From: Candidatus Bathyarchaeota archaeon
GTDB taxonomy: Archaea; Thermoproteota; Bathyarchaeia; 40CM-2-53-6
Length of the DNA: 8,047 nt
Reading direction: 5' to 3'
Assembly (NCBI GenBank): GCA_005883085.1
Contig: VBAY01000077.1
Coordinates: 1 to 8,047 of the forward strand
Shown here piece after piece: positions 1 through 5,534 of this stretch (positions are counted from its first letter, which is position 1; each line of letters starts with the position of its first letter). Made by a program: the position numbers and the translations under genes. A model generated the notes under the pieces. The model had not been told where the DNA came from. It searched no databases and worked only from the letters and a program-made list of their open reading frames with translations.

Positions 1-7
1 GCCGTAC

Positions 8-14
8 GAGGAGG
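8..14 (+). promoter_or_regulatory. Shine-Dalgarno-like GAGGAGG before an ATG at 26
   Basis: GAGGAGG lies 11 bases before ATG 26-28. That ATG opens a frame that stops after 11 codons (TAA 59-61). Another frame ends in TAA at 22-24, possibly the tail of an upstream gene that would be coupled to this start, but seven codons are too few to call it. The site matters because it suggests that the small gene called at 88-372 really begins at 26 and is interrupted by a one-base frameshift. Confidence 0.35.
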
Positions 15-87
15 CGCCGACTAAAATGACGCCCTCACGCTCAAATCGAGGTGGGCCCTAAAAACGGAGTTTCAGTTCGACCAGAAA

Positions 88-372
88 GTGGACGTTGCCA
101 TAGGAAAATCTGTGAAGGCTACGCTCAGATTTTACAACGAGCTCAGAAAGCAAGCGGTTGCTCGCGGCGAGCCGGTGAAGCCTCCCAGTTTCGAAACATT
201 CTCGACCATGGCTACCGGCCTCATGGAGGCAAGTAAACAGGTTGATCTTGACCGGTTGAAGAACTTGAGGATGAGGGACCTCTTCGAGCGTACTTGGGCT
301 CAGAAGCTTCTCAACTATTCCACGAAGAAACTTCTGAAAGACACCTATGAAATGCTCTCGAAGAGATTCTAA
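88..372 (+). CDS. small helical hypothetical protein, 5' end uncertain (possible frameshift)
   Basis: I do not recognise this 94-residue protein. It is charged and predicted mostly helical, with a central proline-rich kink (GEPVKPPSFE) and a basic C-terminus ending KRF. It has no cysteines, signal peptide or membrane span. The codons look genuinely coding, and the antisense ORF over the same bases gives a less natural composition. The GTG at 88 is the only usable start in this frame, but it has no Shine-Dalgarno. The frame also stays open and protein-like upstream to the TAA at 22-24 (for example KTEFQFDQKV just before the GTG). An ATG with a good Shine-Dalgarno sits at 26, one frame off. One extra base in the GGGCCC at 53-58 would join the two into a protein of about 115 residues. 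I am fairly sure something is translated here, but not of its start or function. Confidence 0.55.
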   Translation: MDVAIGKSVKATLRFYNELRKQAVARGEPVKPPSFETFSTMATGLMEASKQVDLDRLKNLRMRDLFERTWAQKLLNYSTKKLLKDTYEMLSKRF

Positions 373-415
373 GGCCCTTGAACGGATCTTTTCCACTCAA
401 GCATTGGAAGGAACA

Positions 416-466
416 ATGGGCAAGTTTCCTACCGTAATGGATATTCCAGTCCCAGAAACGGTCTGA
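416..466 (+). other. short ORF of 16 codons with a strong Shine-Dalgarno
   Basis: GGAAGGA at 405-411 is followed four bases later by ATG 416-418, and the frame runs MGKFPTVMDIPVPETV before TGA at 464-466. The spacing and composition look like a true translation start, but the peptide is only 16 residues. It could be a leader peptide, a micropeptide, or the stump of a decayed gene, since I see no clear continuation in the other frames. The rest of 373-613 shows no convincing gene, only the TATA-like element for the next gene at its end. Confidence 0.2.
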
Positions 467-570
467 GCAGGTTGACAAGCACTCTTTCAAGCTCTTTTAG
501 AGGAAAATACTTGTATTCTCGCTCGTTTTCACGGTCATCCTTCGTGGGTATCTCCGCGTTCTACGTGAGT

Positions 571-580
571 TTCAAATACT
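571..580 (+). promoter_or_regulatory. TATA-like box for the DUF5679-type gene
   Basis: TTCAAATACT is an A/T-rich element centred about 38 bases before ATG 614. A start site about 26 bases downstream would fall near 601, giving a leader of roughly 13 bases. This is an archaeal-style promoter assignment from sequence and spacing only. Confidence 0.35.
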
Positions 581-613
581 ACCACGCTCCAGTGCACGCT
601 CAGCTGAATAGAA

Positions 614-757
614 ATGCCACAAGCATATTGCGTCAAATGCAAAGCAAACATCGAGATAAAGAACCCTCAGAACGTCACGCTCAAGAACGGAAAGGCTGCG
701 GTCAAGGGCACCTGCCCCAACTGCGGAACCTCAGTCTTCCGCATTGGCAAAGGCTAG
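614..757 (+). CDS. DUF5679-type zinc-ribbon small protein
   Basis: This 47-residue protein begins MPQAYCVKCK and ends CGTSVFRIGKG. It has two CxxC knuckles, C6/C9 and C34/C37, separated by 24 residues, which is a complete zinc ribbon. The pattern of an aromatic residue before the first knuckle, then EIKNPQ, TLKNGKAA and GTCPNCG, with a final FRIGK, matches the DUF5679 family that I recall as common in archaea and some bacteria. The length is typical of the stand-alone form. Its biochemical role is not established; zinc binding is inferred from the four cysteines, and nucleic-acid or protein binding would be a guess. It is short enough to be easily missed and is overlapped by a longer, unconvincing TTG-started frame. 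The TATA-like box at 571-580 fits this ATG. It lies 95 bases before the next gene, which has its own promoter. Confidence 0.88.
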   Translation: MPQAYCVKCKANIEIKNPQNVTLKNGKAAVKGTCPNCGTSVFRIGKG

Positions 758-817
758 AGCGTACCCTCTAGGTAAGCTCATCAACCATCGCCAGATTCGA
801 GGGCTAAACCTACGAAC

Positions 818-827
818 CTTTTAACCC
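818..827 (+). promoter_or_regulatory. TATA-like box for the membrane KaiC-like gene
   Basis: CTTTTAACCC is centred near 822. A start about 26 bases on would fall near 848, only about five bases before TTG 853, implying an almost leaderless message. This agrees with the lack of a well-spaced Shine-Dalgarno and supports the TTG start. Confidence 0.45.
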
Positions 828-852
828 CCAGGCTCTTTGTTTTTAGTAAGGA

Positions 853-2577
853 TTGAACGCAAAAAGCGCAACGACGATTTTCCTTATATTGTCGGTCGCT
901 GTCATCTATTGGCTGCCACAGTCAACAGCGGATGGCACCTCCGCAGCCGTACCTCGAGTATTTTATCTCGCAGGAAGTAACTCAACAAGCAACGCCGGCC
1001 TATCCTTCCAGTTTCCCTCGGGAAACAATACGATGACAAAAGATCTCACCAATTCCTCTTCAATTTTCACGATGCAAAACCAGCTCTTCGATTCGATAAC
1101 CGTCACGGGCCCAGTCGTCTTCTCCTTGTGGCTCTCTTCGAACCAGACGGCGAAGGTAACTCTGGGTCTTACACTTGCTGGTGGCTTCAATGTCACCACC
1201 GGACAGATCCAGGAGACTGTTACGACAACGCCCGCTTTATTCGACATCACCTATACCCCGTCAATCAACACCCTGCTTTTTGGGTCTCAAGTCAGATTCT
1301 CGGTTTGGGCAGATCCACCAATAGGCACCAAGGTGACCCTTCATTGGGGTTCCAGAATCAGATCTTCCTCGGTTCTCATGCCACTTTCAGGGTACGCCTT
1401 CGTGAACAGTGTCGCAATCCTCGACAAACTGCTACGACCTGCTCCGAACTTTGATCTCCAAACTTCAACAGGAAACAACGTAGTGTTGATTCAAGCTTCG
1501 GTGGTTGCGGCCTTCGGTTCAGCTGACATCCAAAGAGTAAACTTGACAATAGTCGGGCCTAACCGAGTACCGGTCTACAACCAATCGAGAAACGGGAATG
1601 AAGCGTTTCCGCTCACCCAATTCCCTCCATTCAGTTACAACTTTCAGTGGGCCTATCCCTCGAACGCCACAGAAGGGGTCTATCAGATTAGCATTGATCT
1701 AATCGACTCCCAAGGCCGCCTAGCCTCTACTTTCGGAGGTTCCTCCTCTTTTGGTCTATTCAAGGGGGGAACTCCACCTTTCAATTTCATACCTTTTGTT
1801 GCTATTGGTGGAGCGGCCGTCGTGGGCGGGGCTTTGTATCTTGGAACCAAGAGGAGGTCGAAGAGGTATCTCACACCATTCGAACATTTCAACAGTCTAA
1901 CAGGCGGAGAGCTGAGCGGTGGCACGATGACTGTTGAGGGTAATACTGGATCCGGTAAGACTCTTCTGTCGGAGCAGTTGATGTACGAAGACCTTAGGAA
2001 AGGAAGACCCTGCATCTTTGTAGCAACTGGCGACTTTCCCACCAATATACGATCAAATATGAAGTCCATGGGACTCGACGTCACGGGTTACGAGCAGAGT
2101 GGACTGTTGAGCTTTGTCGATGCGTACTCGTCGGAAGCTGGGCAGGAATCGAGGGAGAAATTCTTCACATCTTCTCTGGGAGACTTGACTGCGCTAGGGA
2201 TAAAGATCACGTCGTCGCTACCTTTAGACAAGGCGAAGGGAGCGAGCCTCTATTTGGATTCCCTGGTTCCCCTTGCGTCTAAGGTGAAGGCTGAGAGCAT
2301 CATATCCTTCGTGCAATCGGTTGGGGCCAGGATGCGTGGAATAGGGGGCAAAGCAGTTTTTATCCTGGGGCCTAGCATGGAAGTGGGGGTTCAACGACAA
2401 CTCGAAGACACGGCTGACTGCGTTGTTCAAATGGAAGCATTTGAGGAGCGCGGAGTTCGTCGTCGACGTCTTAGAATTGCTAAGTTCAGGGCCAGAAGGC
2501 ACCAGGAAGGTTGGAATGTCTTCGCGATAGAAGATGGGAAGGGAATCATTTTCTATTCTAAGAAGCCTAAGACCTAG
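853..2577 (+). CDS. membrane-anchored KaiC/ArlH-like ATPase with exported glycosylatable domain
   Basis: The 574-residue protein has four parts. Residues 5-27 form a hydrophobic signal peptide or anchor. Residues 28-308 form a Ser/Thr/Asn-rich, beta-type region that is probably outside the cell. Residues 311-332 are a glycine/alanine-rich membrane span followed by the basic stop KRRSKR. Residues 340-574 are a RecA-fold ATPase domain of the KaiC/ArlH superfamily, with Walker A GNTGSGKT (363-370) and Walker B LYLDS (466-470). Eight N-x-S/T sequons (N43, N58, N67, N97, N113, N230, N243, N271) all lie before the second span and none after it, which supports the topology. The strand after Walker A ends in TGDFP (392-396), where KaiC proteins usually carry one or two catalytic acidic residues (EE or DE), so hydrolysis may be weak or absent, as in ArlH. 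The TTG start is backed by the promoter position and by the signal sequence beginning at once. A transmembrane sensor or a membrane scaffold are the likeliest roles; the ligand is unknown. Confidence 0.85.
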   Translation: MNAKSATTIFLILSVAVIYWLPQSTADGTSAAVPRVFYLAGSNSTSNAGLSFQFPSGNNTMTKDLTNSSSIFTMQNQLFDSITVTGPVVFSLWLSSNQTAKVTLGLTLAGGFNVTTGQIQETVTTTPALFDITYTPSINTLLFGSQVRFSVWADPPIGTKVTLHWGSRIRSSSVLMPLSGYAFVNSVAILDKLLRPAPNFDLQTSTGNNVVLIQASVVAAFGSADIQRVNLTIVGPNRVPVYNQSRNGNEAFPLTQFPPFSYNFQWAYPSNATEGVYQISIDLIDSQGRLASTFGGSSSFGLFKGGTPPFNFIPFVAIGGAAVVGGALYLGTKRRSKRYLTPFEHFNSLTGGELSGGTMTVEGNTGSGKTLLSEQLMYEDLRKGRPCIFVATGDFPTNIRSNMKSMGLDVTGYEQSGLLSFVDAYSSEAGQESREKFFTSSLGDLTALGIKITSSLPLDKAKGASLYLDSLVPLASKVKAESIISFVQSVGARMRGIGGKAVFILGPSMEVGVQRQLEDTADCVVQMEAFEERGVRRRRLRIAKFRARRHQEGWNVFAIEDGKGIIFYSKKPKT

Positions 2578-3314
2578 AATACTTTGTCGCGCGGGAAGAC
2601 TTCTATTCCCGAGGTACCGAACTGGTAAGGTCGAATCTGTGTGTCATGGGATATTCCACGCATCTTTTCCACTTGGACTGCCCGAACAAAGTTCCCCTGA
2701 TGCATGAGAGTGTGAAGGACGACTACTCCATGAGAGAGGAATTCCTCAAGTTGGAATCTTCGATCCAACAACGATGTCTTGAGCTCGCTTGTCACCAGTG
2801 AGGTGCAACGGGTGTCGGCTAGAGCGTCGAAGAATTCGACGGTGGCCCTTCTTCTCTTCAGTTCCTCTCCATATCTCAACATGACCGATGTGATAGGATC
2901 AAGTGCGATCCGTTCGACGTTTTCGCCTTCGACCAATTTTGTAAGAGTTTTCAGGACTTCGGTGAAGCTGACTCCTTCGCCGGAGTCGGAGGAATACAAC
3001 GCGTGAGGACCATTGTTCTTGACTCTCGTTCTCCGGAGACCGCTTGCGTCTAGGAAGAGGAGTCTGCCCTTCTTCTCTACGCTGTCCAAGTCCCAGTTGT
3101 AGGATTGGAAGTTCTGCTTTATCACGTCAGGGTACTCGTCGAGAGTAACATAGAGTCCTGTCTCGCCCTGAAGGGCTCCGCTGTAGAGATATTGGATCGC
3201 GAACGTCGTCTTTCCGGAACCCGGGCTGCCCACTACGAGAATGCATTTGCCTTCCGGGAAGCCTCCTCCCAGAAGCTCGTCTAGCCCTTTGATACCTGTG
3301 GGAACCCTATCCAA
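2574..3314 (-). CDS. KaiC-like RecA-superfamily ATPase (single domain)
   Basis: This 246-residue soluble protein carries one complete KaiC-type domain. It has the N-terminal signature PTGIKGLDELLGGGFPEG (5-22), Walker A GSPGSGKT (29-36), the acidic pair D59-E60 in VTLDEYPD where KaiC has its catalytic glutamates, Walker B IALD (136-139), and the C-terminal EKMRGISHD with a following GIEVFP. Proteins of this class (COG0467) are single-domain relatives of cyanobacterial KaiC. They are abundant in archaea and generally assigned to signal transduction, and this does not imply a circadian clock. Unlike its convergent neighbour it has no membrane segment and keeps the acidic pair, so it is probably an active ATPase. 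The TTG start at 3314 fits a TATA box at 3345-3352, with a leader of about eight bases. Its stop codon overlaps that of the convergent gene in a shared CTAG. Confidence 0.9.
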   Translation of the reverse strand: MDRVPTGIKGLDELLGGGFPEGKCILVVGSPGSGKTTFAIQYLYSGALQGETGLYVTLDEYPDVIKQNFQSYNWDLDSVEKKGRLLFLDASGLRRTRVKNNGPHALYSSDSGEGVSFTEVLKTLTKLVEGENVERIALDPITSVMLRYGEELKRRRATVEFFDALADTRCTSLVTSELKTSLLDRRFQLEEFLSHGVVVLHTLMHQGNFVRAVQVEKMRGISHDTQIRPYQFGTSGIEVFPRDKVF

Positions 3315-3344
3315 CGATATTCGATAGTTGGTTGATTATCAGTG

Positions 3345-3352
3345 TATAAAAA
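3345..3352 (-). promoter_or_regulatory. TATA box for the soluble KaiC-like gene, with T-run
   Basis: On the minus strand this reads TTTTTATA, the best TATA-like element in the window, centred about 34 bases before TTG 3314. It lies in the 57-base gap behind the upstream membrane-protein gene, so the same T-run could also act as that gene's U-rich terminator. Confidence 0.55.
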
Positions 3353-3371
3353 TAGTATCTCGAATCCATCT

Positions 3372-4247
3372 CTAGACTTCTCGGAATTTCCCAGGAGGGT
3401 TTTCCAGCCATATCTTCGAAGAAACGACTCTGGAGCTCACCTTCTCGGCTATTACAATACGGGCGATGTGTCGGTTTGCTGGGTCAGTTGCTAGGTTGCA
3501 GCCGAGCGCGAAGCACCAGCATACCCCAATCAAGAGAAAGAAAATGTACCCGAGCACGCTGAGGATCGGCTGTGTCAAGGCCGCATAGAGGAGCGCAAAG
3601 CCGCCTGATGCACCCACTACCATGGAGAGGACCGTGGTGTGAAATGGGCCGACATCGATGCTTCGAAGTCTCAGCCCTCCGAAGTACGGGAGAGCAAGTG
3701 CAACTAGTGGAAGCATTAGCGACGCGGTCATTGTGAGTGTTATGAAATCTTGGGTGATCAAGTTCACTATGTCGGTCGTTCGGGCCAGAGGCGAGAAGAA
3801 CGGGATGTCTTTGTGTTTGGCTTCGTAGGTTGCAAAAGGCACTACTACAGCGAGAATGAACCCGAAGTACATGATCTGCCTGCGAAGTTTCAGTTTCAAG
3901 CCTCGAGAAGCTTGGACCGCCGCGAGTTCCGGTGTCTTAGAACTGATGACATGAGTTCCCTTCGTTATGAAGAGATAGAGCTTAATCGCCTTCGTTGATA
4001 CGACACCCCCGAAGAAGTACATGTACGCGAACCCTATGGGAATCCCAATGAGAGAGACTACGACCGAGAGTGTGGCGCTCAAAGCCAGTGTGAGGATTCC
4101 CACTTGGGCATTCCTGGGCAGTACTCTGCTCGTCCATTCAAGAAGCAGTAGCGCTGTCGATGAGCCGATGAGGAAGAGAGCGAAGGTACCAACGGAGCAT
4201 ATGAGAAAGTTTCGACGGTTGTGTGAGCTTCCTCTGTCGGTAGACAA
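3372..4247 (-). CDS. polytopic membrane protein of unknown function
   Basis: I do not recognise this 291-residue protein. It has about six hydrophobic segments, near residues 14-37, 50-79 (long, perhaps two), 124-141, 168-190, 203-223 and 227-252. Between the second and third is a basic, soluble-looking loop (about 80-123, including KLKLRRQ), and the C-terminal tail from about 253 is polar. The charged N-terminus (HNRR) before the first span suggests that it starts inside the cell. I see no transporter signature, metal-binding cluster or catalytic motif. Cysteines occur at the membrane (FLICS, VCWCF, LGC) but form no clear site. The TTG start at 4247 fits the TATA-like element at 4281-4290, with a short leader. 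It is followed on the same strand by the KaiC-like gene, which has its own promoter, and is divergent from the kinase gene. Confidence 0.75.
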   Translation of the reverse strand: MSTDRGSSHNRRNFLICSVGTFALFLIGSSTALLLLEWTSRVLPRNAQVGILTLALSATLSVVVSLIGIPIGFAYMYFFGGVVSTKAIKLYLFITKGTHVISSKTPELAAVQASRGLKLKLRRQIMYFGFILAVVVPFATYEAKHKDIPFFSPLARTTDIVNLITQDFITLTMTASLMLPLVALALPYFGGLRLRSIDVGPFHTTVLSMVVGASGGFALLYAALTQPILSVLGYIFFLLIGVCWCFALGCNLATDPANRHIARIVIAEKVSSRVVSSKIWLENPPGKFREV

Positions 4248-4280
4248 TATTGTCAGAGTGGGACGATGGGTTCTTGGACG

Positions 4281-4290
4281 ATATTTAGGA
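4281..4290 (-). promoter_or_regulatory. TATA-like box in the divergent promoter region
   Basis: Read on the minus strand this is TCCTAAATAT, centred about 38 bases before TTG 4247, giving a predicted leader of about 12 bases. On the plus strand the same bases read ATATTTAGGA and lie about 52 bases before the kinase start, so they could also serve the kinase with a longer leader that includes its Shine-Dalgarno. Confidence 0.45.
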
Positions 4291-4294
4291 AAAC

Positions 4295-4308
4295 TGGTCC
4301 TAGGGCCA
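4295..4308. promoter_or_regulatory. imperfect palindrome between divergent genes, possible operator
   Basis: TGGTCCTAGGGCCA is a 14-base palindrome with one mismatched pair. It sits beside the TATA-like element at 4281-4290, where a B-recognition element or regulator site would be expected. An outer pair ACTGG (4293-4297) and CCAGT (4316-4320) overlaps it. A regulator of both divergent genes could bind here, but this is inferred from symmetry alone. Confidence 0.25.
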
Positions 4309-4324
4309 TCATTGGCCAGTTAAC

Positions 4325-4331
4325 GGAGAAG
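4325..4331 (+). promoter_or_regulatory. Shine-Dalgarno deciding the kinase TTG start
   Basis: GGAGAAG, with its GGAG ending eight bases before TTG 4337, gives ideal spacing. The in-frame ATG at 4349 would be 20 bases away, so TTG is preferred. Confidence 0.5.
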
Positions 4332-4336
4332 TTCTC

Positions 4337-5113
4337 TTGCCTGAAGAAATGGATCTCATTTTGAAGATCGTTAGGAGGTATCGTCCTGACGGCCGGGTTT
4401 CGATTCGACGGATCGGCAGTTTCGTCAACGATGTCTTCCTGGTGAAGGTTGACAGTGAGAAGCTGGTGGCTAAGCGTTACACGAACTGGGTGTCTCTGAA
4501 ATGGGTGACACTGAGTCTCTTCGGGCTTGGGTCGGTTCATTTCTCAATTTCGGGAAAGAGAAGAATGGAGGCTGAATACGCCTTCAACGACCTTCTTTCG
4601 CGACGTGGAATACCTGTGCCATCTATTCTAGGGGCCGACCAGAAATCGCGGACAATTCTGTTCTCTTATGTCTCTGGGGACCAATTGTCAAGTCTTCTTC
4701 CAAGGTTGGCCGAGGCAGCTCAAATCGGTCAGAGAGTACAGGAGGCCGCGTACCAAGCAGGAAAATTGATGGCTGGGGCACACGGGCTTGAAGCTGCGCT
4801 AGGAGATACGAAGCCAGAGAACTTTTTGGTTGAGAAGAAAGGCGAAGTGACTCTAGTCGATCTTGAACAAGCCCGCTACAGAGGGGATTATTCCTGGGAT
4901 CTGGCAGAGTTTCTCTTCTATTCAGGTCACTATTGGCTTTCGTTCGACAAGACGCTTGCGGGATATGTGGATGCTTTCATCAAGGGTTATCGGGAGCAAG
5001 GAAGCGCGAGCACGATACGAGCAGCAGCATCTCCTAGATACGTTAGAGTGTTCTCAGTATGGACCCCCCCGAACATACTGCATCACGTAAGGAAAAGACT
5101 CACCGAAATCTAG
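4337..5113 (+). CDS. Bud32/RIO-like atypical protein kinase
   Basis: The 258-residue protein shows the core of an atypical (Bud32/RIO/aminoglycoside-phosphotransferase fold) kinase. It has a reduced nucleotide loop RIGSFVNDVFLVK (25-37), a VAK lysine at K46, a helix-C acidic residue in RRMEAEY (E78 or E80), a catalytic loop GDTKPENFLV (D157, K159, N162), and a metal-binding aspartate in LVDLEQ (D175) in place of the usual DFG. All residues needed for phosphotransfer are present. Between K46 and helix C there is an insert of about 27 residues rich in Trp and Leu (WVSLKWVTLSLFGLG and following), which I associate with a kinase group common in Nitrososphaeria. There is no Kae1 neighbour, so this is unlikely to be the KEOPS Bud32 itself. 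The substrate is unknown. It is divergent from the membrane-protein gene, with which it may share regulation. Confidence 0.8.
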   Translation: MPEEMDLILKIVRRYRPDGRVSIRRIGSFVNDVFLVKVDSEKLVAKRYTNWVSLKWVTLSLFGLGSVHFSISGKRRMEAEYAFNDLLSRRGIPVPSILGADQKSRTILFSYVSGDQLSSLLPRLAEAAQIGQRVQEAAYQAGKLMAGAHGLEAALGDTKPENFLVEKKGEVTLVDLEQARYRGDYSWDLAEFLFYSGHYWLSFDKTLAGYVDAFIKGYREQGSASTIRAAASPRYVRVFSVWTPPNILHHVRKRLTEI

Positions 5114-5363
5114 TCGCTAATCCATAGAGGAGTAATCCAAGAAAAAAGGCTCTCGCGCTAGGAATGAATAGTCCCCGAATCCTTTTGGCTTCAGTATGGG
5201 GCCAGTGAGAACATTCGATTAGTCGCCGGAGTCGCCTATTTTCTGCCCCGATCTCGAATCTGGGAGCCGTCTCCTTAATTGCATAGCAAATCGTTCGTGA
5301 CGACTCATCAAAACGCCATGCGATCCAAGCCTGGTCTGTGCCCTGCATCGCCTTTCTCGCCAA
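5100..5363 (-). CDS. doubtful 87-residue ORF in the kinase-thermosome gap
   Basis: A TTG-started frame of 87 residues runs antisense into the last 14 bases of the kinase gene. The product is rich in Arg and Trp (for example DQAWIAWRF) and ends in a short hydrophobic stretch (AFFLGLLLYGL) followed by ATRFR, so a C-terminal membrane tail is conceivable. I see no Shine-Dalgarno, no well-placed TATA box, no conserved motif and no family resemblance. It may be chance, or a lineage-specific small protein. An internal ATG lies at 5348. I keep it only because the region otherwise has no gene. Confidence 0.2.
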   Translation of the reverse strand: MARKAMQGTDQAWIAWRFDESSRTICYAIKETAPRFEIGAENRRLRRLIECSHWPHTEAKRIRGLFIPSARAFFLGLLLYGLATRFR

Positions 5364-5401
5364 TAATCACTGGCAGACAGCGAATTTTCTCTAGCTGAGG
5401 G

Positions 5402-5452
5402 AGGGTCTTAGCGACTCGACCTCGCGTCGCATAAGTGGCTCTCTCGGACCCT
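5402..5452. other. nested inverted repeats, possible structured RNA
   Basis: AGGGTC (5402-5407) pairs with GACCCT (5447-5452), extendable by a G-U pair. Inside it GCGAC (5411-5415) pairs with GTCGC (5426-5430) across a 10-base loop. The arrangement could fold as RNA on either strand. It is too short and lacks the arms for a tRNA. Two nested short stems can also arise by chance. Confidence 0.25.
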
Positions 5453-5490
5453 TGTGAAAGTAAATCGTGACCCAAGAGTAGTTCCATAGG

Positions 5491-5516
5491 AGCGTTCGAA
5501 CGAGTATTCGAAAGCT
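5491..5516 (-). terminator. stem-loop behind the thermosome gene
   Basis: AGCGTTCGAA (5491-5500), loop CGAGTA, then TTCGAAAGCT (5507-5516): nine of ten positions pair around a six-base loop. It begins 18 bases past the thermosome stop, so it would form at the 3' end of that mRNA. No T-run follows it on the minus strand, so it may be a stabilising or processing hairpin instead of a classical terminator. The left arm also contains the perfect palindrome CGTTCGAACG (5493-5502). Confidence 0.4.
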
Positions 5517-5534
5517 GGAAGAGCAGGGTTCGTC

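Larger units (their letters stand above)
5114..5534. other. 421-base gap between convergent kinase and thermosome genes
   Basis: Apart from the doubtful minus-strand ORF up to 5363, I see no gene here. No tRNA fold or CRISPR-like repeat is visible. The half nearest the thermosome gene holds two inverted-repeat structures, listed separately at 5402-5452 and 5491-5516. Because both flanking genes end here, the region should contain the 3' ends of both transcripts. Confidence 0.6.

Noticed and set aside
58..396. 112-codon minus-strand frame
   Set aside because: It is antisense to the 88-372 gene, whose codon pattern is better; no promoter or Shine-Dalgarno is seen for it.
472..771. 99-codon plus-strand frame from TTG 472
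   Set aside because: It overlaps the clear DUF5679-type zinc-ribbon gene in another frame, and its product is Ser/Arg/His-rich with no family features.
2574..3314. Circadian clock KaiC
   Set aside because: The protein has a single domain and there are no KaiA or KaiB genes in the window, so it is better described as a generic archaeal KaiC-like ATPase.
5364..5534. tRNA suggested by TTCGAA motifs
   Set aside because: No acceptor, D and anticodon arms can be drawn on either strand; the TTCGAA copies belong to the stem-loop at 5491-5516.
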